This document shows positions 18,341 to 30,030 of a stretch of DNA of 64,000 bases, piece after piece (positions within the stretch are counted from its first letter, which is position 1; the number at the start of each line of letters is the position of its first letter). The DNA lies in the NCBI GenBank assembly GCA_000507305.1, contig DF241051.1, positions 4,256 through 68,255 on the forward strand, in the 5' to 3' direction. Origin of the DNA: Breviolum minutum Mf 1.05b.01 (taxonomy: Eukaryota; Sar; Dinophyceae; Suessiales; Symbiodiniaceae). The notes under the pieces are model-generated. The model was not told the DNA's origin. It worked only from the letters and a program-made list of their open reading frames with translations, and searched no databases. The position numbers and the translations under genes are program-made.

Positions 18341-19402
18341 TTCGTATCTGAAAGAGTCTTTTCCATACCTTGAAAAGGCTGGAATCGGAGTTGCGAATCT
18401 TGAGTACCCCCCCAATGAAGACTAGCACAACAACAAGGGGCTTACTACGTAAAAATTTCTTTCTAGTTTTACCAAGAAAATATATGTCAAAGTTAGTGAT
18501 CTTAAACCTTCGGATGATACACCGGTCAGTGAGTTGGCTGGGTTTTTGTTCCATAAGCCTTCAGGGCCTTCATTCCATTCAGCTAATTGGTGGTTTGGGG
18601 CCCGGTGGTTCAGGATTCGATTTCTAGGGAGATCCCTAAGTAACAATCCCGGATTCATTTTCGGGGATCCAATCGGAATCCAAACCACCGGGCACCAAAC
18701 CACCAACCCAAACCATTAGTTGAGTCCATGTGAGCTAGAAAAAAAAACAATTGGTTTGTTGATGCCATTGATTCTTCGCAAAAATCACGGCGAAAGTCGT
18801 TCAAGCTGAAAAATCCGAACCTGAAAAATGAAAATCGGAACCTCCATGACTTTGAGGGTTTTTTTTTAACCAGTCGCCGGGTTTTCGTAGGTTTTTCCCG
18901 CAGTGTATGGGGAGTGATGTTCGATTTGTTGTTTTGTTTCCGAGATGAAAGCAACCCACTTATATATCAACACCGAGAATTGGAACTCTTCCCATCACCG
19001 AGAGAGTTTATTGAGGATACTGACCACCCGAACCGGTTAGAATGACCTACAATGGGCCTACAATGACCGTGGGGAAGTAGGTTTGTTCTTTATTGTGAAG
19101 CAACCATCTAAAGACCAAAAAACTAACATGGATACCCAGAATGATGGTTTGGAAAAGGTGGATTCCTTTAAGATAAGGCCATTTTTTGGTATCTATGCTA
19201 GATTTCTGGGGTGTAAACCACATAAAAGTCTTTATGAGTGACTTGACTCCCTACAATTGGACCGTTAAACCCAACCACCTTTAGCCCACGCCTGAAATTG
19301 GCGGACATGCTGCAAGGTAAAGGCAGTCGTGGCAAGAAACCCCCACAGGAGCGGGGGAGAAGGTTGTCCGGCTAGAAATTCTTTATCGGAAATCTATGTA
19401 AT
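18341..19402. other. Intergenic DNA, no gene recognised
   Basis: Around 18590-18715 a GGTGGTTTGGGGCCCGGTGG stretch is followed by its rough inverse (CACCGGGCACCAAACCACC near 18690), giving a 110-bp imperfect palindrome of a further unnamed family. The remainder shows nothing. Confidence 0.4.
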
Positions 19403-19515
19403 CTGGGTGGTGATTTCAAATATTTCCTATTTTCATCAATTTCATCCCGAAATTTGGGGAAAGGATCCAATTTTACGAGCATATTTTTCAGATGGGTGGT
19501 TCAACCAGCAACTCG
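19403..19515 (+). repeat. MITE-like family A copy, with small internal duplication
   Basis: CTGGGTGGTGATTTCAAATA and GTTCAACCAGCAACTCG ends are diverged. TTTTCATCAATTTCATCCCG shows a short internal duplication relative to other copies. Confidence 0.75.
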
Positions 19516-20210
19516 ATAAAGAATGGTAGCCTGGTGGGCTTCCAGGGGTTTTGCAAGCAAAATCATTTAGGCTGATTGTTGCGAGCAGATCAGGTACTGA
19601 AAACTAAGGGCCAAGGATCCTCTGAACCAAGCACTATGTTTATCCATTTTTCAAACGACATGGGGTAGTACCATCAGGTAAAACTAGTGGTTTCAACCTT
19701 GCTCTGTGGCTGGCTACGCAAAATCGTGGTTTGGGTCACTTCCAGGATGTTTGAACCATCAACAGTCTGTGCTGGAACATTTCTGAAGCATTGAATGGTT
19801 AGTTGATCCAAATCATCCAATCATCCAATCATCCAACTGCATCGCAAGTGACGGCCGGCTTGTGGGTTTGTGGATCCTTAACGTTACTCATCAGTGGTTA
19901 AGTGATGAAGCAACCCTAACCTAACCTGGGAACCAAAAAGCAGCTAGCACGTCATAGGAAGTAGTGTCATTTGCACAAGATCGAAGATCACGACTTTTGA
20001 GGCAACTGGCCACCTTGGGGTGAAAATCAAGTTGATGAAAGTAATTGGCAACGGATGTTCTCGGTAGTGAACGGTATGGCTATGAAGTTTCCCCCCTTCT
20101 TTCCGCGAAATCTAGATTGGTGAGATCAGATATTAGATCAAATAAACCCTCCAAAATGATTCATACATTTTCACGAATCGGATCTTTTCAAAAAGCAGCC
20201 CGCCCTTGAC
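19516..20210. other. Anonymous intergenic DNA
   Basis: Contains tandem ATCATCCAATC units near 19810-19835 and a short family F-like piece (ACCATCAACAGTCTGTGCTG near 19745). No gene seen. Confidence 0.45.
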
Positions 20211-20311
20211 ATGATCCATGTATATCATGTATGGTATGTTTAGCTACATTTAGGTGATTTTTATGGTAAATCTAGGTCAGGTAAATGTACCAGTCACATG
20301 GATCCTATGGC
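20211..20311. repeat. MITE-like family C copy
   Basis: ATGATCCATGTATATCATG at the left and CACATGGATCCTATGG at the right. The inner arms GGTATGTTTAGCTACATT / CAGGTAAATGTACC are paired. Confidence 0.7.
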
Positions 20312-20464
20312 TAGGACAATGGGCCTGTGAAGGGATGTTATGGAGATTTTTGCCATACCGATGCTTGGATGTGATCTGTGATGGCGAAAAAAGGAAGAGC
20401 TAAACATCCCATCCATTGGGGACGGTTTCAAAATGAAGGGAACTTCTAATTGTAGTATTATATG

Positions 20465-20583
20465 TACACCCCCGAAGATTAACAGCTCGAACATGCTCGA
20501 ACCTGAAAATGATGGTTTGGATCCGATGATTTTCCTTTTGCAGGGGTGTATTCTCAGGTTCCATGTTAATCTTCCGGGGTGTT
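20465..20583 (+). repeat. MITE-like family B copy, ACACCCCCGAAGATTAACA subtype
   Basis: Outer arms TACACCCCCGAAGATTAACA and ATGTTAATCTTCCGGGGTG pair; inner arms GAACCTGAAAATGATGG and TCAGGTTCCATG also pair. It contains a tandem repeat of CATGCTCGAAC. Confidence 0.8.
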
Positions 20584-21346
20584 GTAATTTTATATATATG
20601 TATATATACATATTTTATGATTAATAAGGTTTGGTGACATCTCATCACGCACAAGATATCCAACTGGGACTTTGTTCGGGTCCGCAAAAAAACATGTCTC
20701 CACTTTGCGGGGGTTTGAAAGCCGAAGATTTATCACTCTAAAAGTAGGCTTCAAATCATGGTTGTTTCTACCCTTCTTGTTGGTTTTGTTGAAAAGGGAT
20801 ATTGGGCAAATTTTGGTGTTCAAATTTCCAATTTAAGATACCAAAAAGAAGAAGGAACAGATTTCCATGATTTCCAGAATGCCCTTTAAGGTACACATTC
20901 CTAAGATCAAGTCGCCAGATAATTCATAAACATATGCATATATGTATATACCCTGGAAAACGTTGCGACCATTTCAAAAGTGGTGGTGAACCTTTTGGAT
21001 GATAAAACCTGAGTTGAAAAAGGGGTGAAACTTGTATATCAACATACCAAAATATATGTGCAAAAAACAAGGACTGGTGAATATACCATGGGCCCCCACA
21101 CCTACATTTTTAGAGGTGCTTATGGTAAATAACCTGATTTTTAGGTGGCCAAAACCTTTATTTTTCATGGTATTTATACACCTTTGGTCTTTTCCCCACC
21201 TTGCGCGGGTATGGCAATCCTCAAAGACTTCCGAGTTTTTTTTGTTCAAAGGCTTGGATCCTGAGATTTGGATGTTTTTCGGGCATGTGCGAAAGGATGG
21301 TTTTCCAAAGAATTCATCACCATGTTGAAGACTGCCGTGTTTTCTT
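20584..21346. other. Anonymous intergenic DNA
   Basis: Contains TA-rich stretches (20590-20620 and 20930-20950) and minus/plus frames (20974-21249, 21032-21328) that mirror each other with no motif. Nothing supported. Confidence 0.4.
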
Positions 21347-21452
21347 TACACCCTGGAAGATTAACATAGAACCTACAAATCACCCATTTAGAAAGGAAAA
21401 TGATCTTCCAAACCTCCATGATTATGTTCCATGTTAATCTTCGAGGGTGTAC
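21347..21452 (+). repeat. MITE-like family B copy
   Basis: ACACCCTGGAAGATTAACAT and ATGTTAATCTTCGAGGGTGT are inverted arms. It shares its right end with the left end of the next family B copy (head-to-tail pair). Confidence 0.8.
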
Positions 21453-21558
21453 TCCCCTGAAAACTAACATGTCCCCTGAAAAAAAAATGATTGGAAGACG
21501 TTTTCCCTACTGAGATGGTCCCTCCTTAGGGGACATGTCAGTTTTCGGGAGGTGTATA
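21453..21558 (+). repeat. MITE-like family B copy, adjacent to the previous
   Basis: CTCCCCTGAAAACTAACATG and CATGTCAGTTTTCGGGAGG with inner GTCCCCTGAAAA / TTAGGGGAC arms. The tandem arrangement with 21347-21452 leaves no spacer, suggesting insertion at or into a terminus. Confidence 0.8.
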
Positions 21559-22916
21559 TTGTGTTTGGTTCAAAACAGAAATGAAGCAGGCAGTTTTTGC
21601 CCGAGAACCAACGGCCTAAGATGTTAAAGCCAACCACAGCTGAGGATGAATCTCAAACAAGTTAGAAGGATGCATAAGACGGTGAATTCACCCAAAATTG
21701 TGAGTAAGAAAATTACCATGAGCGGTCTTTTTTGGCATCTCGAACTTAAGTTAATTATATTTTAATGTGATAATGATACAACTTCAACTTGTTCTTATCA
21801 AAGGGATATGAGTTTGATTGAGTTTGCCCTGGTTTGTACTTGTAACAGCAACATGTTTTGTGGGGCGCACCATGCCTATGACCCTCTCAAAGTGATTGAC
21901 TGGTGACCGGATGATTGGAAGAGTAAAAACATCCAGATGCCAATTGAACCAACCAGAGCATTCATGTTTCAAAATTTCCGGCACCTACTTCTACAAATGA
22001 TGGAGCCGCAATGAGTGCGGCTTCCAAGTGTAGGACGAGGTTCAGGAACCGTTCCGCCGGTGAATCCTTCATGGCACTGCGGTAAACCTGGTGGGCTTCT
22101 GGAAGTTCTGTACCATTCCCCGTTTGCTTGTCAGAGGCTTCATGTTTTCCGGCCCAGGAGGCCAAAAACCTCCAAGCCATGCATAGCCATGTTCCACCTT
22201 CACGCACCAGACCATGACAATACTCTCTTGATATACCGTGTTTGAGTAAAGCAGCTACTATTCAGTGGCCTGGTTCCCCCCATTGCTGATGACGGTAATT
22301 CACCATCTGTTTTTTTTGTGTTGTTTCTACGTGGGACATATAGAAAAAATGCGTTTTGGTTGGTGAAATTCGTCCTCAGACTCTGAACGCAGCTGAGGAG
22401 TTCAAGTATCCACAGATCTTACAGGACGGCCCGAAGACACGGATTTAACGTAGATGGTGAAAATCAACCAGGTAACCAGGGAATCGTGAATTTTGAATCA
22501 CAAACCTTAGAAAAATAGGAAGAAACATCAAAGACTAAGAGAATGATTATCTAAAGAGTCATGTTTTTTGGGAGGGGCATCACTTTGTTGTTGCCATGTT
22601 TGAACAAGATTGATGATGAATAGTCTATGAAATAGATGGGTGGAATACTAGGACGTTTCCTTTTGGCGCCTTAAGGCCTATTTTTCAGGGGCGACCTGTT
22701 AGGTTCAAGGAGTGTACCTATACTAGGGGTATTCGTGAAATACTAAACCCACCAACCTTAGCTACAAAAGTTTCCCATTGTTTCCACATAATAGGGGATG
22801 GGATGGTCATATTTTAAGGGTTCTTTTGAAAGGTGGGATGACCATCCCCAACATAGAGAGGTTTGACCCTGGCACATAACATTGACCAAATAAACAACAA
22901 AGTCAGCCAACTGATA
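21559..22916. other. Intergenic DNA with one unrecognised minus-strand frame (21962-22207)
   Basis: The minus frame 21962-22207 reads sensibly in its last two thirds (SPAERFLNLVLHLEAALIAA), GC-richer than its surroundings, and could be a decayed exon of a gene that I do not know. A further half family B end (TTTTTCAGGGGCGACCTGTT) lies near 22680. No other signal. Confidence 0.3.
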
Positions 22917-23090
22917 TTTGGAGGATGGGCTCCCGGGACTTGCTTCAGTGAATTTATAACCGTGGTTGGTAAGTCTTCTAAGGATCGCTTTTTGTTTCCT
23001 TTTCAAATGGCCTTTTTTTTGTGGGCTGTAAATGGGGGTGATCCTAGCGACTTACAAGTCGTGGGATGCACAGGGTGGATCCCATCGGGA
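22917..23090 (-). repeat. Family E element, reverse orientation
   Basis: The reverse complement of the family E core (TTGGAGGATGGGCTCCCGGG ACTTG) is at 22917-22942. A related forward motif, ACTTACAAGTCGTGGGATGC, lies at about 23050, so the whole may be one inverted-repeat unit. Confidence 0.45.
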
Positions 23091-23675
23091 CTCTGTGTTG
23101 AAACAATCCCAGAAGAGATTGGTTGTTTTCTGTGAGATTTCTATGGTGAAACAGTGGGATTGTTTGAAATTCCCATATCCATTATGATATGAAGTCCGTC
23201 AGATTTTAGAAGCTCAAATCGAGTGACTCCGTAATGTTTTCCATAGTGTTTCTTTCACCTGTGCCTAAGAATATCCTGAGAAATTAAAAGGACTAGAATG
23301 GGTTTGCCTTCCAAGTTGTTTTGGATGTTTCGAATCCTGGTTCTTCAAACAGGCATTTTTTTCTTCTGGCAATCGTCTTCGTAGAAAATCACCTTCAAAA
23401 AATTCAAGTGACTTAATACTCACTGTCGCCAATGGCTAAGCCTTAGAAAATTTGTGATTAGATATATACGTCATATTTTCAAGCAGAAAAGTTAGAAGTT
23501 GAAAATTGTTATTTTATGTTCCTTTGCATGGCAAGATTTGAATCCTTAGCTATCTATGTTTTTTTGGTACTGGTAACATCAAAACCCACCACCAACGTTC
23601 CCTCCAAAACCCATCCAAGTGCTTTTAGAACTATGGATTCGTAGTTTCTTTCTGAATGGGGAGCCATGGTTATCA
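23091..23675. other. Anonymous intergenic DNA
   Basis: No open frame of interest, no repeat identified. Confidence 0.45.
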
Positions 23676-23793
23676 TTGGTAGTCAACCTACCCCCGCCCT
23701 GACGTACCCCCCCCCCCCAGAAACAAGGGCTAATAACCCCTTAATAAGGCCTTATTTCTGAGTGCTTTTGGGGGGGTAGGTTGACCAGCCATA
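23676..23793. repeat. MITE-like family H copy
   Basis: GGTAGTCAACCTACCCCC at the left, GGGGGGTAGGTTGACCAGCC at the right. The centre has CCTTAATAAGGCCTTATTTC. A 13-base C run near 23709 is likely to be length-variable. Confidence 0.75.
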
Positions 23794-24008
23794 ATGGTTG
23801 GGGGGAGCCATCTTCGAAATTTTCAGAGGTTGATTCAGAAGGCTGCGTGTTCTCATAGGGAAGCCAATCAATATCCTCCCAACCATTCCCAACCCAAAGG
23901 ACCCCTTTTCTACGAAAAGCCGAGCCTGGAAGGAAGAGATTTAACCTGCCTGCTTTTTCGTCCCTGAAAAGCCACAAATTGGTTCCCACAAAAGATGTTA
24001 CATGATAT

Positions 24009-24117
24009 CCCCCCCCCCCCGAAAACTAACATGACAATGGAAAATCCCACCATGAAGATGTCTTTTCCTGTTGAAAATGAGGAATTTTCCAATGTCATGT
24101 TAGTTTTCAGGGGTGTA
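24009..24117 (+). repeat. MITE-like family B copy, GAAAACTAACATG subtype
   Basis: CCCCCCCGAAAACTAACATG and CATGTTAGTTTTCAGGGGTG are nearly perfect inverted arms; inner arms ACAATGGAAAATCC / GGAATTTTCCAATGTC also pair, so most of the 109 bp can fold. Confidence 0.85.
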
Positions 24118-24481
24118 AGTTTGAATTTCGTTGAGAGTGATTTTCCTCGATTTTATGTTTCTACCAACCTTGGATAGGTACATCACGTTCAACAAAATCC
24201 TCATTTTTCCAACATGGTAAACATTGAAAAAGTCCTTGAACTTCTACTCATAGTAAATCAACCCAGTTTTGGGGAGGGACTATGATTTTCCTTCCTCAAA
24301 GCATCCAAATTGACCCCTTCCCGGGCAAACCCTGGTTGCAGGATATCGATTCTGGCACCGATGCATGGACGTCCACGGGACGGATGCTGTGTCAACGTCA
24401 TGTTGAGGTTGATGGAGAAACGTGGCGTGTCGCAGAAGTTCTTGGATTTTTGAAAAACAAAATGTGGGAATGAAACCTTTC
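24118..24481. other. Anonymous DNA, possible decayed exon at 24282-24473
   Basis: The plus frame 24282-24473 includes WTSTGRMLCQRHVEVDGETW and is GC-richer than its flanks. I recognise no family, and the opposite strand is open too, so this is weak. Confidence 0.25.
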
Positions 24482-24580
24482 CTAGGTGGTGGTTTCAAAC
24501 ATTTTTTATTTTCATCCCAATTTGGGGAAGATTCCCAATTTGACTAATATTTTTCAAATTGGGTTGAAACCACCAACTAG
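24482..24580 (+). repeat. MITE-like family A, reference copy
   Basis: This 99-bp copy has intact termini CTAGGTGGTGGTTTCAAAC and GTTGAAACCACCAACTAG, which are inverted repeats of about 17 bp. Between them lie an A/T-rich left arm (TTTTTTATTTTCATCCC), a TTTGGGGAAGATTCCC centre and TTTGACTAATATTTTTCAAA. It has no coding capacity, so it would need transposase in trans. Here the flanks carry a 10-bp direct duplication GAAACCTTTC, whereas most copies show 4 bp. Other copies are listed individually. Confidence 0.9.
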
Positions 24581-25030
24581 GAAACCTTTCTGTTTTTTTT
24601 TGATGGGGTTTGTATGAGCTATATATGAATCGCTTGGATTTGTTTGGTGATTTTACTTATTATGGGAGAAATATCACCTCAAACATTTTTAAGTTGCTTA
24701 CCTGTTGCCTTTTTTTTTTGGGAGCGGGAGCCATTAATGACTTCACCTTCACCTTCATGATTCCGGAGATGAGCTAATTTGACTTGAACTACCAAGTGAA
24801 GCACGCCATTCTTGTTTTTTTCCAATTTTACCAGAGAATAGATGGTGGTGGCGTCCTGCAATGGAGGTTGATGAAGCAGAAGGTGAAATTTTTCACCTAT
24901 GGATGTGGATTGAAAGAACTTGAATGGAATCCACAACACTGATCGAGTGGTTGGTCCTGCAGACCCAGGTGTGGAGTATGGACCATTGAACTTTGACGAT
25001 CAGATTTTGGCAGATATTTATGCCATTTGA
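24581..25030. other. Anonymous intergenic DNA
   Basis: A short plus-strand stretch at 24959-25030 reads EYGPLNFDDQILADIYAI before a TGA and may belong with the coding-like piece that follows. Otherwise nothing. Confidence 0.3.
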
Positions 25031-25043
25031 CTAGGATCTGAAG

Positions 25044-25259
25044 GTGCCGAAAAGTGCGGTGGGTATGACCTTCCTTGTAGACCCGTCCGGAAAGATCTTC
25101 ACGAAGCAGCAGTGTACCATTCGTGATATAATCGTGAACAATGAGGTTGAGCTGGGTCCTTGCAATGGAGGGTTTTGCGTTCTGACAGCTTCAACCAATG
25201 TGAAGCAAATGCAAAGATGGAACATGTTGCTGCAAGTGATGTCAAAGGTTTGTGGGTGA
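25044..25259 (+). pseudogene. Unrecognised exon-like open frame
   Basis: The frame reads VGMTFLVDPSGKIFTKQQCT, then NNEVELGPCNGGFCVLTAST and MQRWNMLLQVMSKVCG, a balanced composition unusual for this AT-rich flank. The stretch just upstream (24959-25030) is equally protein-like but in another frame, so if it is a gene it is frameshifted. There is no ATG start; the frame opens with GTG. I do not recognise a family. It could also be chance. Confidence 0.3.
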
Positions 25260-28225
25260 GATTCTGACCGGCAAGTTTTGGTCAGAGCAAAATTGCACAA
25301 ACTGGTTGCATTCAACCACTGCAGAAGAATGAAGCTGTGCTGGAATTGGAATGTGGCGTCTTGATTAAGTGGAGACCATCCCTTCTCGTTGTGGCATTCT
25401 TCTGCAGAACGGATGTTTGACATTATCCAAGCTCACTGGAGGATTTGAATTGATGTGTTTTTCAAGAAGAAATATCTGGTCAAATTATAGCGACCTCACA
25501 CGACCTGGGCCCCCAAAAGGTAGCTCAGGAAGGAAAAATCCCCTTCTTTCAGGAAAATCTAAGGTGGTGAAATTAGATATTGCAATTTGGCCAGAAATAT
25601 GCTTCACCAAATTATCCCGTTCAGCAACGTTTCAGATTTTCAACCAGTTTTTTTTCCCGCCAAAAAAAACGACTGGAAGCTGAAGAATTCCAGCTTTGGA
25701 AGACCATCATGTTCAGGGTTCCATGTTTAAAGTGCATATAGGGTGCATGTTACCCCACCTGATGGTAGCATTCTGCTAAATCCTTGTAACGCTGGTGCGA
25801 CGCTGATTTGCTTGCGTTTCGGCGAAGGTTTGATACCTTGATGAAACCAGAAGAGTTGGCGGCATGTCTTCAGGCGGAACTTGGGGGACCTTGGAACCGA
25901 CCGGGAACCGGGGGGGGGGTTGTGGACCTGTTTTTTTTTCGGTGCATTCCTTACTTGGCCAATGGCTGAACTTTAAAACGTTTTGGGAGTACATATTTAG
26001 TAGGGAAAATAAAGTCTAAATTTTATTTCAGGGTCCATTGGCTGAGTAAGGTTCCCTGCTACAAAAAATCATTCACATTAAAAATTGGGGTACCAAATTG
26101 TTTGTTCAAAATACATGGTGAATTGACGCCCCCCCTTAAAGCAGATTTGGCTCATGTGGCGGATGTTTATCAATTGGTACATGTGAGGGTGCCATCTACG
26201 TGTCAAATGGTGTATAAAGGTCATTATATAACCAATCATGAAGTCAACCAAAGATTTATACACCACTATATACCTTTGTTTTTTCTGGCAATTTGTTCCC
26301 TTACTGTGCTAAAATTGGTGAGGGTTAGTTCCTCCCCAAGCTACAACAAACAGTTGCTGATATCTACAACCTCTCAGTCTTAACAGATTGAAAACTGGAA
26401 CGTTCAAATGGTTCACTGCAATGTCTTGTCCTATTCTCAACTCAGCTTTGGAGTCTAAATTATTTTGCAGATTCTTCTGACTCATGATATTTCCATATTG
26501 ATTACCAATGTGATTCAAGGTCCTAAGGTGGTTTTTTTATCTCAAAAAAAACAGCAGCATCGTTTCAATTCGCAGCTGATTCTCCTGGCCTCTTGCACCT
26601 TGCCACAGGAAGAAGAAGAGGATCCATCCAAGGATGCTCAGAGTTCGAAGGTGGTCAAGGAGACTTGGATCTTGTTGAAGTCATATATATACCTAGAACC
26701 CAACTGACCTCTATTTTTGAAGGTCCACCCACAAAACAAGGCCTAATCCAACCAAAACAAGGGTCATTCGGGTTCTAGGTATATATATATATATATATTT
26801 ATTTTTTTTGGGGGAGGGGGTTGCCAGAACCCTGTAATAGTGGGTAGTGGTCAATATATATAGTCTGTCTATTTTTTATGAAGGGAACCCGTTTTTAGCC
26901 TTCACTATCCACTGGTTTTCTGGTGTTCGGGCAGGGCGCAATGTATGTTAAATTACATATTACTTGGATTTCTCTCGTTGAAAACCCATTATTTGGCGGG
27001 TGAAATACTTTAGAGGGTTGTTTCCTTAGTCTACCTGGCTGGAACTTTTTTCAGGCGGATTTCAATGCCACCCAAATTGGGGAAGGTAAATCCATTTTGA
27101 TAATTTTTGTAGATATATCCGGTGTATTGCAGTGTATTGTTTATCACATGTACCACCTCCCAACACCACCCAAATTTCGTTAAGACTTTTGAGCTTGGCG
27201 ATTTGTTGCAACTTTCCAACCAGATACACATTGACTTGGAAGGTGTCTTGTTTCGTGTGATTTTTGTTCCACCGCACCTTTTTGCTGATGTTGGCCCACA
27301 AAAGGTTCAGAAGCCACGTAAAAAGCCTGGGATGTCGGTTTTGCAGAATTTCAGATCGTTGGCCTTGGTGCTTCAAGAATTGAAATAGAGGAAAGTGAAA
27401 GAGTTGAATGCCAGGAATATTTGAAAGGTTGAAACAGGAGTTTCCAGGGAAACTGGGGTTTTTGAAGGAAACAAGGTGAAAGAAACTTTAACTGGAATTC
27501 CGAGTGGAAAAAAAACATCAGTTATTGTTGGCTGCGTTTTGTTTTTTCAAAGATGTCTTTATGTATCCCCGAAACTTCAGGGTGAACCTTGCAAAAAACA
27601 TATTTTTTCCAGATGGGTGGGCGGCTTGAAATGACCAAGTGGTTAGTACTAGAGTGATGTCATTCACTGGAAAGAACTGGTGCAAAAATTGGGAGTGAAA
27701 TAATTGTCACCATTGACACGAAATTCTAACATGACAGCTCAGTATGGAACATGTTTCTTTGAAACTCCCCTTTTCTTCCAAGCATCTTCATCCTCTCACA
27801 AATCCAACATTGTATAAGTCTTGCAGTTTTTGTTGGGGAGGTCTTCGTATCAAAACCACTGGTTTTTCTTTAGTATACTCATGAGGCGCCAAAAATCAGC
27901 TATCAACCCTTCCAAGCATAATAATCCACAATAGGTGTTGATTTCTCAAGGCCATTCTTCATAAACCCACCGGCTTTTTATCCAGTCACCAAAAGGTGGT
28001 GAGGTTGTTTTTCAGGGCCTCTCATCACGAATAAAAAACGGAAGGACTCCAGGCACCAAAAAACATCCGCAGACCCAAAAAAAAAATCTCCAGGAGAAGG
28101 TCGTGGTGAAAGTGGCAGAAATCAAAGGTGGAAGTCTATTGGATTTGCCAGCTTCGCAGGTCCGGCAACTTCTGCCAGAAGTTTGGTGGTGCAAGTGGTG
28201 GTGGGAAGTGGTGGCCAAAAAATAA
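25260..28225. other. Long intergenic stretch, no gene recognised
   Basis: Contains a TA run at about 26779-26800, an inverted pair of CTAGAACCCAA..(T)TTGG / GGGTTCTAGGTATATATA around 26690-26790 (about 100 bp palindrome with TATATATACCTAGAACCC at 26683), and frames at 25369-25683, 26102-26383 and 27122-27388. The last one (FELGDLLQLSNQIHIDLEGV) is the most protein-like but unidentified. Nothing firm. Confidence 0.35.
26683..26800. repeat. Unnamed palindromic element with TATATA ends
   Basis: TATATATACCTAGAACCC at 26683 is inverted as GGGTTCTAGGTATATATATA at 26768-26790. Between them CCACAAAACAAGGCCTAATC and CCAAAACAAGGGTCATTC repeat directly. A MITE-like structure, single copy in the window. 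Confidence 0.6.
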
Positions 28226-28328
28226 CTGGGTGGTGGTTTCAAATCTTTTTTATGTTCATCCCTATTTGGGGAAATGATCCCCAATTTGACTAGTATTTTT
28301 CAGATGGGTTGGTTCAACCACCAACTAG
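28226..28328 (+). repeat. MITE-like family A copy, target duplication ATAA
   Basis: CTGGGTGGTGGTTTCAAATC to GGTTCAACCACCAACTAG, flanked on both sides by ATAA. It combines the short variant's TTTGACTAGTATTTTTC with the long variant's GGTTGGTTCAACC end. Confidence 0.85.
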
Positions 28329-28836
28329 ATAAACTCGCATTTGCATAGTTCATTTTTCCCCGGTTTTTTTTGGAGTTGGAAATGTGTAACAAGTAAGAAC
28401 TTCCGTGATAAAAAAAAGGAACAAAAAGGAAGAAGAGCGTTTTTTCCAGGGCATAAACAGGTTTTGCGATGAATGTCACATGTCCCCCCATATATATATA
28501 TACTGTACAAATCTGTACAAGAATCACTAAACACAGGTTGAAAAATATATAACAATCATTCAAAGGGTGAAGATACATTCATCGCACACCCTTTTTTGTG
28601 ATGCCTTCTAAGAAAGAAAGCTAATTTACTACCCTCCCTGAAACAAATATAGCGAATCGTCAAGTTTTTCCTTCTGCAAAAATTCAGGTTAAAGATTTGA
28701 TAGTCAGCCCTATTTGGGAAGGATTACCTATAGATGACGAAATGATGACGAATACTTTTCCCAATGGCTTGAAACATCTTGAAATCATTCCGAGTACAGG
28801 ACTTGTACTTTCTGGTGCTCTCCGCACCCAAATTTG
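28329..28836. other. Anonymous intergenic DNA
   Basis: Contains a short TA run at 28490-28502, a partial family B end (CTACCCTCCCTGAAAC near 28630) and frames on the minus strand without motifs. Confidence 0.4.
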
Positions 28837-29424
28837 GGTGCTCTCCATCCAGCTTTAGCCTTGAGGTTACGAGAAGTGCATGACGGTGAGTTGATCAATG
28901 TACCAACAGACGAGGGTCCTCAGGGATCCAGATCTCTTCGATAGAGGGGTGCGGGTGCCAATGGACGTGGGGCCAGCGACATCGAGTGGTCGCGTTGGAA
29001 AGGTGGATGGATCGCAACGGTGCGGACAACACCATTGCGAAGATGGCTTTCCTCGAGTGTTCCCGTTGGATCAAGAGGAATTGGACAACTGCACAGGTAG
29101 GTGAGATTGTGAGCTCACCGTTGCAACGGTGGGATGGAGCTTCTTATGACCCTACCACATGCACCCCTCTGAACACCTCGATGCTCCTAATAATGTACAG
29201 CCTGGCCATTCATTGGAGCGGCGAGAAATCGCCGACTGGAAGACCAGTGCTTACTTCGATAAAGACATGGAGACCTGCATATCAGCAATCAAGAGTTTAT
29301 CCGGGGCAGGACACCTCCCCATGTTCCTTGGACGGCGTTGCCGCTCAGGCGGTCGGCTCCGTGCGCCCATTTTGGGGGGATCAAACTTTATGCCAAGATG
29401 TCTGGCTATTTTGAGGAATTTCTA
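28837..29424 (+). pseudogene. Unrecognised degenerate coding-like region
   Basis: GC-rich relative to the flanks and protein-like in several frames in succession: ALRLREVHDGELINVPTDEG (frame of 28837), then DLFDRGVRVPMDVGPATSS (frame of 28898), WMDRNGADNTIAKMAFLE (frame of 28986) and ADWKTSAYFDKDMETCISAI (frame of 29159). The switching suggests a gene broken by indels or divided by short introns. The style resembles dinoflagellate retroelement gag regions, but no motif allows an assignment. No stop-free frame exceeds 142 codons. Confidence 0.35.
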
Positions 29425-29520
29425 GGCAAATACAGCGCATGAAGTTTGCACCCAAACCAGCGGTCTAAGATGGATGTTCCAGCAAAGCCTTTTCAACTAC
29501 AAAATTCATGGTCAACTCTA

Positions 29521-29617
29521 CTGGGTGGTGGTTTCAAATGTTGTTTATTTTGACCCCTTACCTGGAAAAATGGTCCAATTTGACTATATGTTCAAATGGG
29601 TTGAAACCACCAACTAG
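29521..29617 (+). repeat. MITE-like family A copy, target duplication TCTA
   Basis: CTGGGTGGTGGTTTCAAATG to GTTGAAACCACCAACTAG, flanked on both sides by TCTA. Confidence 0.85.
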
Positions 29618-29756
29618 TCTAAGCCTTACACATTTTACTTCACGAAAGCACTTGGGTGGTTCATATTGGTGGTTGAAGCTAGTCTAGGTACATCCCTAAG
29701 TGAGGAGTGAAAAACTCAGGTTGCTTGGTTTATATGGGGAGTGATATACAAGCCAT

Positions 29757-29815
29757 TTACTATATAAGGCTTATGATAAGCCATTATAAGGATCCCCATT
29801 AACCAACCATTATAT
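29757..29815 (+). repeat. Family G fragment
   Basis: GATAAGCCATTATAAGGATC and CCCATTAACCAACCA match the middle of family G only. Confidence 0.5.
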
Positions 29816-29970
29816 ATGTATAGTGGAATGTAACAAGATGTTTTTTTCGTTTTTCGCTCGAGTGGAAACAAATCGATCCCATTTCTAATCAGTGTTTTCT
29901 CTTTCCTAAAAGACCTGGCTCACCTTTTTTTTCACCAAATTTGACTGAAATCCTCTCCCATGTTGGACGA

Positions 29971-30030
29971 TTGTATATTTACCTACATGATGTCCCATAA
30001 AAATCAACCAAATGTAGGTAAATATACCAA
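29971..30030. repeat. Family C core palindrome
   Basis: GTATATTTACCTACATGATG and AATGTAGGTAAATATACC are inverted; the outer GGATCC ends are missing. Confidence 0.65.
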
